Source: Polytrichum commune (lineage: Eukaryota > Streptophyta > Polytrichopsida > Polytrichales > Polytrichaceae). Taken from it: a stretch of 64,000 bases of DNA. A program made the position numbers and the translations under genes. The notes under the pieces were generated by a model that was given only the letters and a program-made list of their open reading frames with translations, was not told the DNA's origin and made no database searches. Location: assembly GCA_950295325.1 (NCBI GenBank), contig OX485804.1:24242001-24306000 (forward strand). Reading direction: 5' to 3'. Shown here piece by piece: positions 25,213 through 36,556 of the stretch (positions are counted from its first letter, which is position 1; every line of letters starts with the position of its first letter).

Positions 25213-25252
25213 CTGAAGTTGTCCCGGGACAACTTCAGCAGCCAATCGGCTG
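25213..25252. repeat. 26-bp perfect palindrome followed by a second small one
   Basis: 25,213-25,238 is a perfect palindrome centred on CCCGGG (arms CTGAAGTTGTCCC). GCAGCC-AATC-GGCTGC follows directly. Both sit about 50-90 bp from the right end of the element and may be transposase-recognition structure. Confidence 0.9.
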
Positions 25253-25520
25253 CCTTGCAAAGCCTTGGTCCAACTTCATGGTCCATAGTGTAAACCGGCC
25301 CTTAGTGCAACGGCTTGCATGCTTACAAGATACCAAATCTTCCAGCACCAAGTCACGCAATCCCACAATTACACTTGGTTTAGTGGCCCCCATCCTCCGT
25401 GGTTATGCCCTTTTAAGTGTTAAGGTCCAAGCATGGTTACGGGCATTCAATTTTTTACGTTCCGCCTCCTTGCAATGCAAGGTTAAGGAAGGTCATCGAT
25501 TACAAGTGGTTACATTGTTG

Positions 25521-26214
25521 CATACATTTACATAAAAAATAAATGGTTACAATGCTCCATGGTTACACAATCCAGGGCTTAGGTTAGTTGCCTTTCACAA
25601 TTACATTCTTGTGGAGAGATAGGAAATGATGTGTGAAGAGATAGGAAATGATGTGTAAATAGATTGGAAGATACACATTGCTCTTTGCAATCATGGGTCA
25701 CCACCTCCACAAAAGGACGCAATCTTTCGAATCCACCGCAATGATGTTGTGACGTTTCACCATTATGAAGCTCCAAACCCTACTTTTTTTTTTTTTTTTT
25801 TTTTTTGCTACTTCCCACTCAACTGTAGCTTTGCCATGTACCATCCTAGTAACTAGCACCCACAATGTACATTGCATTGCATAACCACTCCACATACATC
25901 ATGGATTTGTTGTGGATTACAGGAAAACACAAAACATTATATACACTCATAACCATTCAACAAGTAAAATCATCCAACATTGAACCTTAAATTGGTCTCA
26001 ATTGTGAAAGGAGCATAATCTAAACATGCGTAACCGTCTGAAGAGCTTATCTCAGGAGGGCCTAACAATGGATGGAGTACATATACCATGAAAGGGGTAT
26101 AACTTAACATGTCAAATGACCTAAACCATAGAAGAGGCGTAACCTAAACCAAGACGCGTAATCATAACCCTTAAAAATGCATAATTATGGAGGGTGTATC
26201 CTAACATTGTGTAA
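25521..26214. other. Spacer with T homopolymer
   Basis: No gene. A run of 23 T lies at 25,784-25,806. Several short VGYAT-type phrases recur without a clear repeat unit. Confidence 0.4.
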
Positions 26215-26640
26215 CTGTGGAACATCCATAATTATTGAGTGCCATGTAACCGTTGGGGACCACTAAACCGGGTGTAATTGTAGGATTATGTAATCCGGCA
26301 CTGGAAGACTTGGTATCTTGTAACCCTATAGCCATTGTAACCATGCACGAGGGGTTCCACGGAGGCTCACATAACGGCAAAAGGTTATGGAGGTTACAAG
26401 GGTCGTTCGTAGTGTGGGCAGGCCAGCTCCCCCCCCCCCCCCCTCCCCCCTCCCCCCTTTTCAAAAAGAAAAAAGAAAAAAAGAAAGTAGTGAGCTAGGG
26501 CCAATAGTGAAGAAGAAAAAACCTAGGAAAGAAGGCCAAGGAAGAAACCTCGGTAAGGAAAGAGCGTCACAATACACGAGGAGAGTGCTTTTCCAGACGG
26601 GCCAACAATTAAATTTCATGGCCCAAATAATGTGAGGGAG
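26215..26640. repeat. Old repeat copy 2 (inverted, without the MITE)
   Basis: Its reverse complement aligns with the two flanks of the element at 24,246-25,301. The joint reads AACCCCTCGTGCA, matching AACCC-TTA-GTGCA at the filled site, so it records a pre-insertion state. It also contains a long C run (26,431-26,444, then 26,448-26,459). Confidence 0.6.
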
Positions 26641-27533
26641 GCACACACATTTGAAAATGCTAGTTTCGAAACAGAGTTTGGTGAGTCAAATTAGAAGAAT
26701 TTCGACCTTGACATGTGCCTAAGTTTGAGGTGCTTGGTTTCAAGGTCCATCCTTTCTCATTTGGTTTGTTAAAACCATCAATTTCCAACTCCAATCAAAA
26801 ACGAATATTGGGTGAGGTTTCTTAAAGTGGGAGTATTATGTTGGCTATGGGCAGTACAATACTTAAGCAAGGGATGCACCCAATGGTTGTTGGAGGGTTC
26901 CAAGTTATTGTTTTTATCCACACAACACAACTCTTGCTTTCAATTCCCTTCTTGACATATATTGCCAGAATTGAGAGCCAAAACGTATGCAATTGAGGTT
27001 TGTTTCCAAAAGACTGGATGGAAGAAGGCAACACAAATTCAAACAAAAGTGTGACCACACAAGTTTACATTGTTCTATTAATTGATTTGTGAAGAGCATA
27101 TGAAGTATCTCTAAAACTATTGAAGATGAGTAGGAGTGTGACAACACTCCTCCTTATCTCCTATCTCCTCTTCACCACCTTAATATTTTTTTTTAAAACC
27201 ATTCATGCTTAAAAATGATATCATCACACTTTATATACTTAGAATGACACATAATAACAATTACAGGTGGTTGTATACACCAATAATATATGTATCCTCA
27301 ATAAACCACACAAAGTTTGCATAACATTCACATTCACATTCACCCACCTATGGAGCCTTCCTCTCGCTCAGGTATTCTAGGACCGAATATGGGGTGCTAT
27401 GGTCAATTTTACTTGACTCTCAGACAAAAATTTCCACCTCCAACAAACTTGCCATCACACCTGGTTGAAACTCTGAAGCTATCATGTATCTCCATCCATC
27501 TATACCTAGTTGTTCATCCATGCTTGCCACCAC
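26641..27533. other. Spacer, nothing recognised
   Basis: AT-rich sequence with short chance frames on both strands and no terminal repeats or conserved motifs that I can identify. Confidence 0.4.
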
Positions 27534-27535
27534 TA

Positions 27536-27747
27536 CACTATTTTGTCAAACAAGTGTGGGTTACCATTTGGAGTTATGTGTTGCTATAACTTTTTACCGG
27601 CATTATTGCTTTTACCAAGTTATATCATATTCTTCGATGTGCATGCTAACTACTTATATTATTTGGGTTAAAAAATGATACTCTCAGTAAATGTTGTAGC
27701 AATGCATAACTCCAAATGGTAACCCACACTAATTAGACAAAATAGTG
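27536..27747. mobile_element. Fold-back MITE with TA duplication (mariner-like ends)
   Basis: A 212-bp element with inverted arms of about 45-50 bp. The left arm starts CACTATTTTGTC and both arms share GTGTGGGTTACCATTTGGAG. TA flanks both ends (27,534-27,535 and 27,748-27,749). It has no coding capacity. Its centre (TTCGATGTGCATGCTAACT and TATTATTTGGGT) recurs imperfectly at about 38,540-38,600, showing a second, partial family member. Confidence 0.85.
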
Positions 27748-27749
27748 TA

Positions 27750-28694
27750 CTTGTTGAGGTATCATTCTCCTCATCGCCAATCCACTTTAGTAAAATGTAC
27801 ATTCTACAGGAGTCGAAAAGGTTTGGGACCCCTCCAGCCAAACAATATTTTATATATACAAAATGCACAAGTAACCAATTTACAAAAGCTATCATATACA
27901 CAACCTCTGCATTTTCTTCCAACTCTGATTGTTCTATTCAACTCAACCTACCCAACCTGCAGGAATAATGGGTGTATAAATCTGGCTTTGATTAATTTAT
28001 CACAGTTGATTCTAAATGAAATCTCATATCTCCAAGGAAGGGGTCTGTCTCTAATAGAATGTACAATTCAACAAACAAATGCTTTTGAGGCCTCCATCTT
28101 GAAGAAGATGTACCACACGTTTGTTCTCAACTCCTAACCTGCGCAGCCAATAACCACAAGAAGCCCTTTAGAAAATAGACATCGACCTAGTAATGTAGCC
28201 AACTTTAAGTCTTCAAATCAGCTCCCATTCCAGCAAAGTGCACTCCTTTTGCCCACAAAGATTATGAATGAATGAATGAATGAATGAATACAACTTATGC
28301 TAGGATATTGACTGGTTCTGACTCAAGGTACCAGTCAACATTCTAGGAAAGACTCCAGGTATCAGTTCACAATTTCGAATCATAGTTTTGGGTTTGTGTT
28401 GCATCTCCAGAGGTCGCAAAGACTCAAGCAATTGTTGCCTAGCATGTGTACCAAGACCTCGGTTTCAACATAAGAGAAGATAGGAAGTTTCCTTATAGTG
28501 GAAAAAACAAAATGAAGGTCTAAATTCTTCAAGCACCTTCATTATCTTTGCTAGTGATAGGTAAATTGTGCTCCCAACTTCTTGGAGCAGAATTGAAGTT
28601 GGTGTGCTCCAGAGAATGGCTTTAACTCCAGGAACCTATAGTCCCATTCAAAGGAAACTACACACGTATGGGTGTGATAGGTAAAGAAAAATAC
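27750..28694. other. Spacer with (GAAT)n microsatellite
   Basis: A GAAT repeat of about six units lies at 28,264-28,290. If the minus-strand candidate gene to the right is real, its last exon or 3' untranslated region should lie here. A possible terminal exon near 28,560-28,645 ends in TAG, but its phase does not fit the donor at 28,694. Confidence 0.4.
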
Positions 28695-30105
28695 CTCTGC
28701 GGTTGTCAAGGACCTGGACAATAGAGCGTAGACAATCTTCATATGGTTCCGTCTCTGTAAAAATCTGTACTACTCCATCCCTTGATCCCATTACTGTGTA
28801 AGCTTTAAACATATCTTTTTCTAGGTCACCCAAACATGTGTACAATCTTCTTGAATCTGACCGGTACCTCGAGTCGCAACCATCATCCGAGCACACAAAC
28901 TTCAATTCTGCTCCCAATCGACGCAAAATGCATGCGTATGACTGTGGGTTGCCCAACACACCAGATGACAACCAGTTGTTGTCATCACAACCTGCTATTT
29001 TCCATTCAAACAATAACTTGCGCACAACAAGTATGTAGTCAAAGGTTCCGATGCAGTTGTTCGTGAGTTTTGCGCTTGGAAAGATTTTTAACAGAGCTGC
29101 ATCCAAGGTTTCAACCATAACAAAGTTACTGGTAATTCAAAAGCATATGCTTCAACACCAACCCAACATTCAGTCCCCATTTAATCTCAATAAACGACTT
29201 CCTTGCTAATGTAGATGTGCCTAATTCCAACGCACCAATAATCCACACACCCATATTTGAGTGATATGTGTTTTGGTGGGGATCGGAGACCAGACACCAA
29301 AAAAAAGCCATGTGTTTAAAAGAGATTGGACTACGTGCACAAAATATGCTAACCATTCTAGGTCCAATGGTCGGCATGATTGAGGTGACCTATATGACCA
29401 CTTAATGATCACAAGTATCTTCACTTTGATAGTGAATGAGAAATTCATATGATCTCTGGAAATTATGTAGCAAATGGCTAAGGGCATAATTTGCAGTTGC
29501 TAATCATCTCGCAGTAATTGTGTGTTTATGTTTTTATATCCTACAAGAAGTGGGTGCAGAGAGGAGAAAATCCAAATAACACACCTCTACCTTATATGAA
29601 TTGCAGAGAAACAATTTTGCATGAGAATTAACCACTATGCATCATAGGATTATGCACTGACGACCGATTATTCAAAGGCCATAATTTTCTGTAACTCAAC
29701 AAAAAAACTGACATGAATGATAATGTCTAACACCTAACACCTCCAGATCAGAATTTGGAACTGGTCCAGCTATAATGTGGTTGAACTCACCATCCTGGTC
29801 AATGAATTCTCTTTGCAATAGACATTGCGGGGCAGCACTTTGACTAGAACTTTGCTCATTCTGGGATATTGTGCCATTAAATTCCGATCCGTAGGTAATC
29901 TCTGGAATCAGATTCAGTCCCGAACTCCCCAAAGCTGAAGGCCTGCTTTCATCATTGGCATCTTGCAACGCATCAAAAGTGCGTGGGTCAGGCAAATGAT
30001 TGTTGTTGGCACCCGCTAAGATATGAGAGATGTCTTCAGACCCATCATCAGATCTGCAGAACCCCCTGCCTCCATCAGAGAAACCACTAATAGGATAGGA
30101 GAAGA
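28695..30105 (-). CDS. Candidate host gene exons, product unknown
   Basis: Two exon-like blocks lie on the minus strand. One runs from 30,105 to about 29,741 (acceptor AAAAG at its start, donor GAG|GTGTTAG). It encodes a serine-rich, acidic, low-complexity segment (SDDGSEDISHIL, then SSSQSAAPQCLLQREFIDQDG). The second runs from 29,128 to 28,695 (acceptor TTACCAG, donor AGAG|GTATTT) with 144 codons and a balanced, globular-looking composition, including NNWLSSGVLGNPQSYACILRR and LEKDMFKAYTVMGSRDGVVQ. I do not recognise the family. Codon phases of the two blocks do not join directly, so another exon or splice site is needed. The intervening 29.28-29.46 kb holds a dispersed repeat also found at 54.47-54.66 kb. 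It could equally be captured or decayed coding DNA. Confidence 0.4.
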
Positions 30106-31857
30106 CTTTTAATGCATCAAGAGATAAAATAGAAATATAAATGATTCAAGTAATCTTTTTACATTGAAAAGCTCAAATGCATTGTTGGGATCTCCGTAAA
30201 TACGACTGTGGATTAGGTACTACCGAATAACATAGCTAACCTTGTGAACAAACTGTGAAACTGTCACAAAAGCGTGTATATATATATATATATCCCAACA
30301 CCTTCAGAAGAGTTTCCCAACAACACCGTCCTTTTGTAAAGAGAACTGTATAAGTTCAAAGCCAGTTTAAATTCAAGATCCAACAAGTGAAGTTGCGACT
30401 GAGAAGAGAGACCTCAGAGAATTGTAGATAAGTAACATCTTACCATTTACAAAATAGGTTTTTAGAAATTGTAAATTTATACTCTCAACATGGATGTAAA
30501 AAAGGAAGAACTGTCAGAGAATGGAAGCATTCAAAAGTGATGAAAACATCCTCTTAGTGTAATCCAAAGTGGGCAGCAAAGAAGTCCGGGGCACTCGCAC
30601 GCAAATGATGGACGTACCCAGAGTCTGACATTTGGTTGTGCCGCCTTCTCCTGCTCAAAAAATGAAAAATGACATTCCTTTAGCTCGAGAATACAGATTC
30701 ATCAGTTTGCAAGTTTCAACGAAAAGTCAAGATAATCATCATCGATACTCAGCTCCTAGCTCCTAGAAGAAACCTTGCCAAAGCCACGTGTGCAACATGT
30801 AAACAGAGGTGGCCAATTCCTCACGGCTCCAGACTAAAATCGCCAATCCAAGAGTCAATGAGGATCGCCATTGAACTTTAAGGAATTCGAAAATCCTCCT
30901 GAACTGTTAGAAATGCAACCAACAAGGATTGTTGACCAAATACTCGAACTTCCTCATGCAATCTTCATCTTCAAGTAGAGTTTTTGAGGCAGGCACAACC
31001 AGGTTCCTCATCCCTCAAGTCTCTTGCCCTAGAACAGTGGAGCAAGTGAACCAGGGAAAGTAAATACATTTGATGATATCACAGAATCCGTAAGGGCGAA
31101 TCCAATAGGGTGTAAATAGAGAGTAATGTGCTTACCCTGCAAAAGCTAAGCTGCAGCAATTGAGCTGAAATCAACGGGAATCCACCTCCACTGAGGAACA
31201 CGCAAAGGCGCAGAGGAGAAAAGAAATACCTCTTGAGATACACCTAAAGAGGAAAAATTTGCAAAATGAAATTTGTAGTGACAGAGCGATCGTAGGAGGC
31301 CAGCCGTGGGGGGAGGGTAATGCAGGGAAAGAGGTCGGAGGAAATAATACTAAGAGACTCACAACGCCGACCATCTAGAAAGGGCCCAAACAAGGCGACC
31401 CGAGAGCCGAAGAGAGAGAGAGAGAGAGAGGGTAAGGCACCAAGCTTTGTGCGTTGTGGACAACACAGCAACAATATCTACCTACCGTCCTCACCAATTC
31501 AATTTCGATCCAGAACAAAATACACAGCAGGATTACCCTTGAGAGCAACAAACTGTGCAGTAATGACAACCATAACAAATGGAAATCGCTAGCGTAGGAG
31601 ATAAGCGATGAATGATGATGGGGGGAGTTGAGGGAGTTGAGGGAGTTGAGGAGGCAGGAGGAAGGGTGGCAGTATATTGGGAGGCTTTGCACAAGTGGCA
31701 GGTGGTCCTGCATCTGGAGGCCGAATGAAAGCGATCGGGCTGCCTGAGTTGGTGTGATGGCAGACGACCTGCAACGGCGATCCCTGTTTCGGGATTCCCC
31801 TAAATCATCTCCCTTTTCTTCCCTTTTCTTCCCTTCCCTTTTCTTCCCTTCCTCCTG
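30106..31857. other. Possible 5' region of the candidate gene; low-complexity tracts
   Basis: No firm exon. A (TA)n run lies near 30,278-30,294, a GA run near 31,412-31,430 and a 9-bp GGGAGTTGA repeat of 3-4 units near 31,620-31,650. Pyrimidine-rich CCCTTTTCTT repeats occupy about 31,811-31,856. The block at about 31,675-31,860 is related to 36,370-36,520. Confidence 0.4.
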
Positions 31858-33187
31858 CGAGGACGTTCAGTCCCCCCCACCCCACGAACTTTTCGGGGGA
31901 GCCGCTCCTGCCCAAAATCAAGATTTTCTGGACCCGACCAAAAACTGCTGCCTACCCGCCCGACTTCGAAAAAACCATTGCCCTTGTATTCTTGAAGGTC
32001 ACTTACCCACAAATTTCATATTGTGTCTATTTCATCTTCAAGGTTCCATATCCGATATATATGTTCACTTACATTGAGAAAGTAAACAATTGACTGAAAT
32101 TTCATTTTCAAAGTGAAACCGCCAATAAAGCATGTATTTCAAAACTTGGAAGTCAAAAATATTTCAAAAGCCTTATTAACACTAAGGTTATAATTTTTGT
32201 GACTTGCCATTGAAAGAGTCTTTGCCATTCTAAAATGAACCTAAAATTATTATTTTTTATCGTTTTAATATTATTATATCTTGTCATTTGTAATATATTA
32301 GTTAATACCTTCTACTATCACAAAGATGTCATACGCATTTAAACTAATTAAGTGTGATTGAATGTAACTAAGTCTAGTTAATTCTGATTAATCTTGATTA
32401 ATCCTAATTAAGCCCAAGTGAATCAGAAAGCATGCTTACCAAATTAATTAAGCCCAACTAATTATAAAAAGTACTTACTGGAATTAATCATGATTTACTA
32501 GAATTAACTCCAATAATATAATTAATATAATTAATTAGGCTTAATTAATAAGGTAAGCATATTTTCTGATCTAATTGGGCTTGATTAGAATAATATAGAT
32601 TGATCAGAATAAATTAGACTTAGTTACATTCAATCACACTTAATTAGTTTAAATGCATATGAAAACTTTGTGAAAGTACAGGGTATTAACTAGACTATAA
32701 TATTTAACATATAAAAAATAAATCACTAATTTTAGTTGCATCATAGAATGACAAAGACCCTTTCAATGGTAAGTCACAAAAATTATAACCTCAGTGCTGA
32801 TGAGGATTTTGTAACATTTTTGACTTCCAAGTTAATTACATGCTTTATTGGCGGTTTCACTTTGAAAATGAAATTCCATTCAATCGCTTACTTACTCAAT
32901 GGAAGTGAACATATATATTGGATTTAGGACCTTGAAGAAAAAATGCACTCAATATGAGATTTGTGGATAAGTGGCCTTCAAAAAGGCAAGGGCAATGGTT
33001 GTTCTGAAGTTGGGCGGGCGGGCGGGCGGGCGGGCGGGCGGGCGGGCGGGCGGGCGGGCGGGCGGGCGGGTAGTAGTTTTTGGTCGGGTCCTAAAAATCT
33101 TGATTTTCAGGACGGACGGCTGCCCCTGCTCAAACATTCCTCCCTTGAAAAGTTTGTGGGGGGGGGGGGAGGAACTTAACCTCCTCC
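31858..33187. mobile_element. Long-inverted-repeat (MULE-like) element, copy A
   Basis: About 1.33 kb, almost all of it one giant imperfect palindrome. The left arm starts GAGGACGTTCAGTCCC and contains CACGAACTTTTCGGGGG; the right end reads as its complement. Arms share CCGCCAATAAAGCATGTA-like and TTCATTTTCAA blocks, and the centre is an AATTAAGCCCAATTAATCAG-type AT-rich fold. There is no coding capacity. Family identity comes from copy B (49,174-50,460). No clean 9-bp target duplication is visible here. A (GGGC)n tract interrupts the right arm. Confidence 0.75.
33012..33070 (+). repeat. (GGGC)n microsatellite
   Basis: About 14 uninterrupted GGGC units. It arose within the right arm of copy A, where the other copies have only two or three units (GGCGGGCGGGCAAC). 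It could form G-quadruplexes on the plus strand. Confidence 0.97.
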
Positions 33188-33902
33188 CCCCTAGATAAGG
33201 TCCGGCATCTCTAACTCATAAAAGTGAGAGGGTCCGAAGGCTGTCTCAACACACCTCCAAAAATCATGTAGTGTGGTCACGGACCCTCAAGTGTAGTGTG
33301 AAGTCATATGTGACCGGACCCTCAACCAAATGCTATTTCAATGAGTTTTTATTCATGCAAGTCATCACACATGATAAACTGGAATAAATCAGCGGTTGTG
33401 AGCGTTTGAAGTGCCATGGTCTCCCGGTTTTGTGTAAGGCCTACTTCCAAGAGGTGGTTTTTGAAAAATAGTCCAAGTGACCATGGCATATGATCCATTC
33501 GATGCCATGTAGGAATGCATGTAGACTTGACATCCATCTTGCATTCACATATTTCAGTGGTCCCTCAAGGGTAGTGTGAAGAGAACTTGAACCGGCTCCG
33601 CCTATTCCACCAATGAGAGTGCTTGACGTGTAATGGTCACGGGCTCTCAGTCTCATGTGTGAAGTCGCCCTAATAACAAGGATTTATTCTTCTTGCAAAG
33701 AGAAACAAAGTCTGAGGAGAATACATTATTTTTACTCTTTTTTTTTTTAGTGAAATTTGATAAGGTTGGGCACTGAATTTCGATCAAGTTGGACACTAAA
33801 TTTAGCATCCATATTAGCCAAGAAGTAACATTTAGATGAGTGATTATGGATTAACCTATAGATTGACTATGTAGCACCCCAACTTCATTGCTTCGAAATT
33901 TG
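33188..33902. other. Spacer, no gene
   Basis: Short phrases such as GGTCCCTCAAG and GTAGTGTGAAG recur in direct and altered form (about 33,235-33,320 and 33,560-33,665), suggesting a weak old repeat. No coding signal is seen. Confidence 0.4.
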
Positions 33903-33905
33903 TTA

Positions 33906-35800
33906 GAGCGTCCCCACCAGGCTGGGTACCTGGCAGGTGAACGGCACTCCGGGTATATCGCTGCCGGGGCCGCCAAGTCCCAACGTCCATCAGTCACCGC
34001 TATCTGGTAAAAGGGTCCCGGGGCGGGCATTTCAGATGAGTTCGCTGGGTATTTTCGCCTCGGTTACCGAGCTTCCCACGCCAACGCACGCCATCGCCCA
34101 TATTTCCTTTATTTGGATTTATTCTAATATGTCAGCAAGGGGAGAAGATGTGGTTGCAACGGGTGGGAGGACAAAGAAGGGCAGGAACTTCTGCCCGGAG
34201 GAGGAAGAAGTATTTAATGTAGGGGTATTATGTCTAGATGTTAGATTTGAACACACCGTTTAATTATAAAATTCCCTAATATGGTGTATTATTATGATGT
34301 CTTACTATTGTTATAACTCACATAAGATTTTTTTTATCAACCCTATGTTCATTATAAAAAATTAGCTCACCCTATTTTGTGTTTAAGGATTGCCTATGTT
34401 CATTACAAAATTCATTTGACATGCAATGAGAACTAGCATGAACAAGCATCACCACAAATCAATAACAATGCAAACAATCATCACCACCATGAGAATCAAT
34501 GAACTATGAACTTGAATTACTAGCATGAACTACAACAATGTTTGTGTTTAGAAACACAAGTCTGTGCACTGCAATCACAAGCATACCAACAAATTTAGAA
34601 CTTTAGGGTCCAAGGTTTAGGGTGAACGAAGTTGGCTGCAATCTACTGCTGAGAAAACAGAGTCTAAACAACATTGTTGTTTTCCAAATTCAACACTTTA
34701 GTCTGTTGCACACAAGTGGAAGGAAGAACTTCAGAAACAAACTACACAACCTCAACATCAAGGACAATCAGGCAGGCAGGCAGGAGAAGCGCAAAAACAA
34801 GAAAGAGGAGGCACAAGACAAAGCACCCAGGAAGAACCTTCAAACCCTAACCCGTTGGCTACAAAAGTGCAGGTCACAGTAAATCTGCCATCCATTTGAC
34901 ATCCAACATCCCCTCGCCCATCCACAACAATTCATCCAAATCTACTGGGATTTAAGAATCCTATGGACCCCAGCTGGACTAGTTGGGGATCCCAACTGCA
35001 CTACCAGGGGTCTTTGTTTTTGACTTTCTACTTAATTTAATACACATTTTTACTTTTTAAATTGACATTTTTACATTTAGGGTCACACTTTTAAATACAC
35101 ACTTTTACATTTACTTTTAATACTTTTAAATTGAAAAGTAAAGTAAAAGCTTTTACAAGTAACTATATAATGAGGATTTTTTATTTATTAAAATATATCC
35201 AAAGTATTTAGTGCCTTACATTCTACTACCTTACATTCTATTAGTCTATAACCATTCATTTTAATGCAAAGATGGTTGAGCTTGAGATACATGAGGCAAA
35301 AAAACCTAGAATTGCACAAGTCTTTGCTCTTAACTTCATAGAATCTACAAAGATTTTAGAGTTAGTTTATGATTCAAATACAAAAGGTTGTAAAACTCCT
35401 GGACACACTCAGAAGTTGTATGATCGTTTGTGTGCTATTCCGTGTACAAAAACCCTAGAGTTGCATTATTTCCATAAATTGCCCCACATGAATTGGATTT
35501 GCTAATTATCTCGTATTAGTGTAGTGTTTTATTTCATTCCCAGGCGGGGCAATAAAATTCGTGCAGTGAAACCGGGCAAAAAATATATTCTCGGGCAAGG
35601 CATCAGGCAGGGCATCTAATCACGGGTAGGGCTTCAGGGCCTGCTTATCCCGGGCGGGGGTCGGCCTCGGAGCGGGTCTGCAAGCCGGTATGTACCGGGG
35701 CTAGTGGGCCTCAGGGGATGTGCCGGGCATCCCACACTGTGCCAGGGCTGCCACCGAGGCCATTATGCCCGGGGCGGTGCCCGGGCTAGTGGGGATGCTC
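33906..35800 (+). mobile_element. PIF/Harbinger-like element with TTA duplication
   Basis: A 1,895-bp element flanked by TTA (33,903-33,905 and 35,801-35,803). Ends are GAGCGTCCCCACCAG at the left and the complement of GAGCATCCCCACTAG at the right, two mismatches in 15. GC-rich subterminal sequence lies inside both ends (33.91-34.08 and 35.54-35.80 kb), while the middle is AT-rich. It keeps a Myb/SANT-like fragment, the companion protein of Harbinger transposons, but no transposase. Confidence 0.85.
34129..34263 (+). pseudogene. Myb/SANT-like N-terminal fragment
   Basis: Starting at ATG 34,129 the frame reads MSARGEDVVATGGRTKKG, then RNFCPEEEEVFNVGVLCLD. This resembles the RGKNFTxEEDxxL start of Harbinger-associated Myb-like DNA-binding proteins. 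In those systems the Myb-like protein assists the DDE transposase. Only the first helix is present before the frame degenerates. Its place inside a TTA-flanked element supports the assignment. Confidence 0.5.
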
Positions 35801-35803
35801 TTA

Positions 35804-36556
35804 TAGCAACCTCCATATTCATGAGAAATAATAAACAATAAAACGGTAGAACCGTGAGGCTCTGTCCTTTATTATGAAAGACTATAATTGTAGTTGTCCA
35901 CTTTGCTCATGCCAATTCATGGCTATTCACTATACCAAACCTTTCTTGGATTTTGTGCACCTCCTTCTCAAATACAGGTCAAGGATTGAAGCTACTCATT
36001 TATCACCCAAAAATTTTAAAATAAATAATCAAGAACTACCGAAATAACTATAGTTAACTAGATTTCTTTCAATGCATTTTAGGGAGCACTTATATATATA
36101 TATATATAAACTATAGTTAACATCCACATTACATAAAGTGGACCAAAAATAACAAGAACAAGTAACGTCCAAGTGTGAACACAAAGTGGTTAGGAAATTT
36201 GCTCTTGAAACGAAGAAGTTGATGCATAGTCTTTGCCAATAAACAAATAATAGTATTCTCCTCAGATTCTGTTTCTCTTGGCAAGAAGAACAATTCCCTG
36301 CTTTTACTCCTCCAAAACAGATGCAACCCCTCTTATTTTTATCGGTTATACATACCTCACCCTTATCTAGGGTAGTACTATATTGCTAGGCGTCGTACAA
36401 GTGGCAGGTGCTTCTCCAAATGGTGTGGCCTAATGCATCATGCAGGTGTGAGATCCGGGCTTCGTCGACAGCATTCCGTGTTTCCTCCAAATCACCACCC
36501 TTCCCTTCCCTTCCCTTCCCTTGAATAAACACCCAGAGCCTTCTCGTTCACGGCTG
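35804..36556. other. Spacer with TA run
   Basis: A (TA)n tract lies near 36,092-36,107. No gene is recognised. Confidence 0.4.
36370..36520. repeat. Block shared with 31,675-31,860
   Basis: The two blocks share ACAAGTGGCAGGTG and the related spacing of GGTGTG, GATC, CCGTGTTTC-like and pyrimidine repeat tracts in the same order and orientation. It may be a duplicated 5' region of the candidate gene or part of an uncharacterised repeat. Confidence 0.5.

Larger units (their letters stand above)
24246..25301. mobile_element. Non-autonomous PIF/Harbinger-like element with TTA duplication
   Basis: A 1,056-bp element with 28-bp inverted ends beginning GGGCCRGTTTACAYTATGGA (three mismatches between ends), flanked by TTA at 24,243-24,245 and 25,302-25,304. 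TTA duplication is the PIF/Harbinger hallmark. There is no transposase frame inside. The interior holds a long imperfect hairpin and, near the right end, a 26-bp perfect palindrome. A related repeat at 26.2-26.6 kb represents the target without this insertion. Confidence 0.88.
24076..25520. repeat. Old repeat copy 1, split by a Harbinger-like insertion
   Basis: Segments 24,076-24,242 and 25,305-25,520 together resemble the reverse complement of 26,215-26,640. Shared blocks include GGGCCAACAATTAA-type sequence and TTACAAGATACCAA. Translation of the outer part gives RRAHFQRGQQLSFMAH here and RRVLFQTGQQLNFMAQ in the other copy. The repeat may therefore descend from a coding element of unknown family. 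The Harbinger-like element at 24,246-25,301 interrupts only this copy. Confidence 0.6.

Noticed and set aside
33012-33070. CRISPR-like or tandem regulatory array
   Set aside because: It is a 4-bp microsatellite with no spacers, in a eukaryotic transposon.
32961-33198. Open frames with repeated Gly-Arg-Ala or Pro-Ala-Arg residues
   Set aside because: They are translations of the (GGGC)n microsatellite inside a non-coding element; no start, domain or conservation supports a protein.
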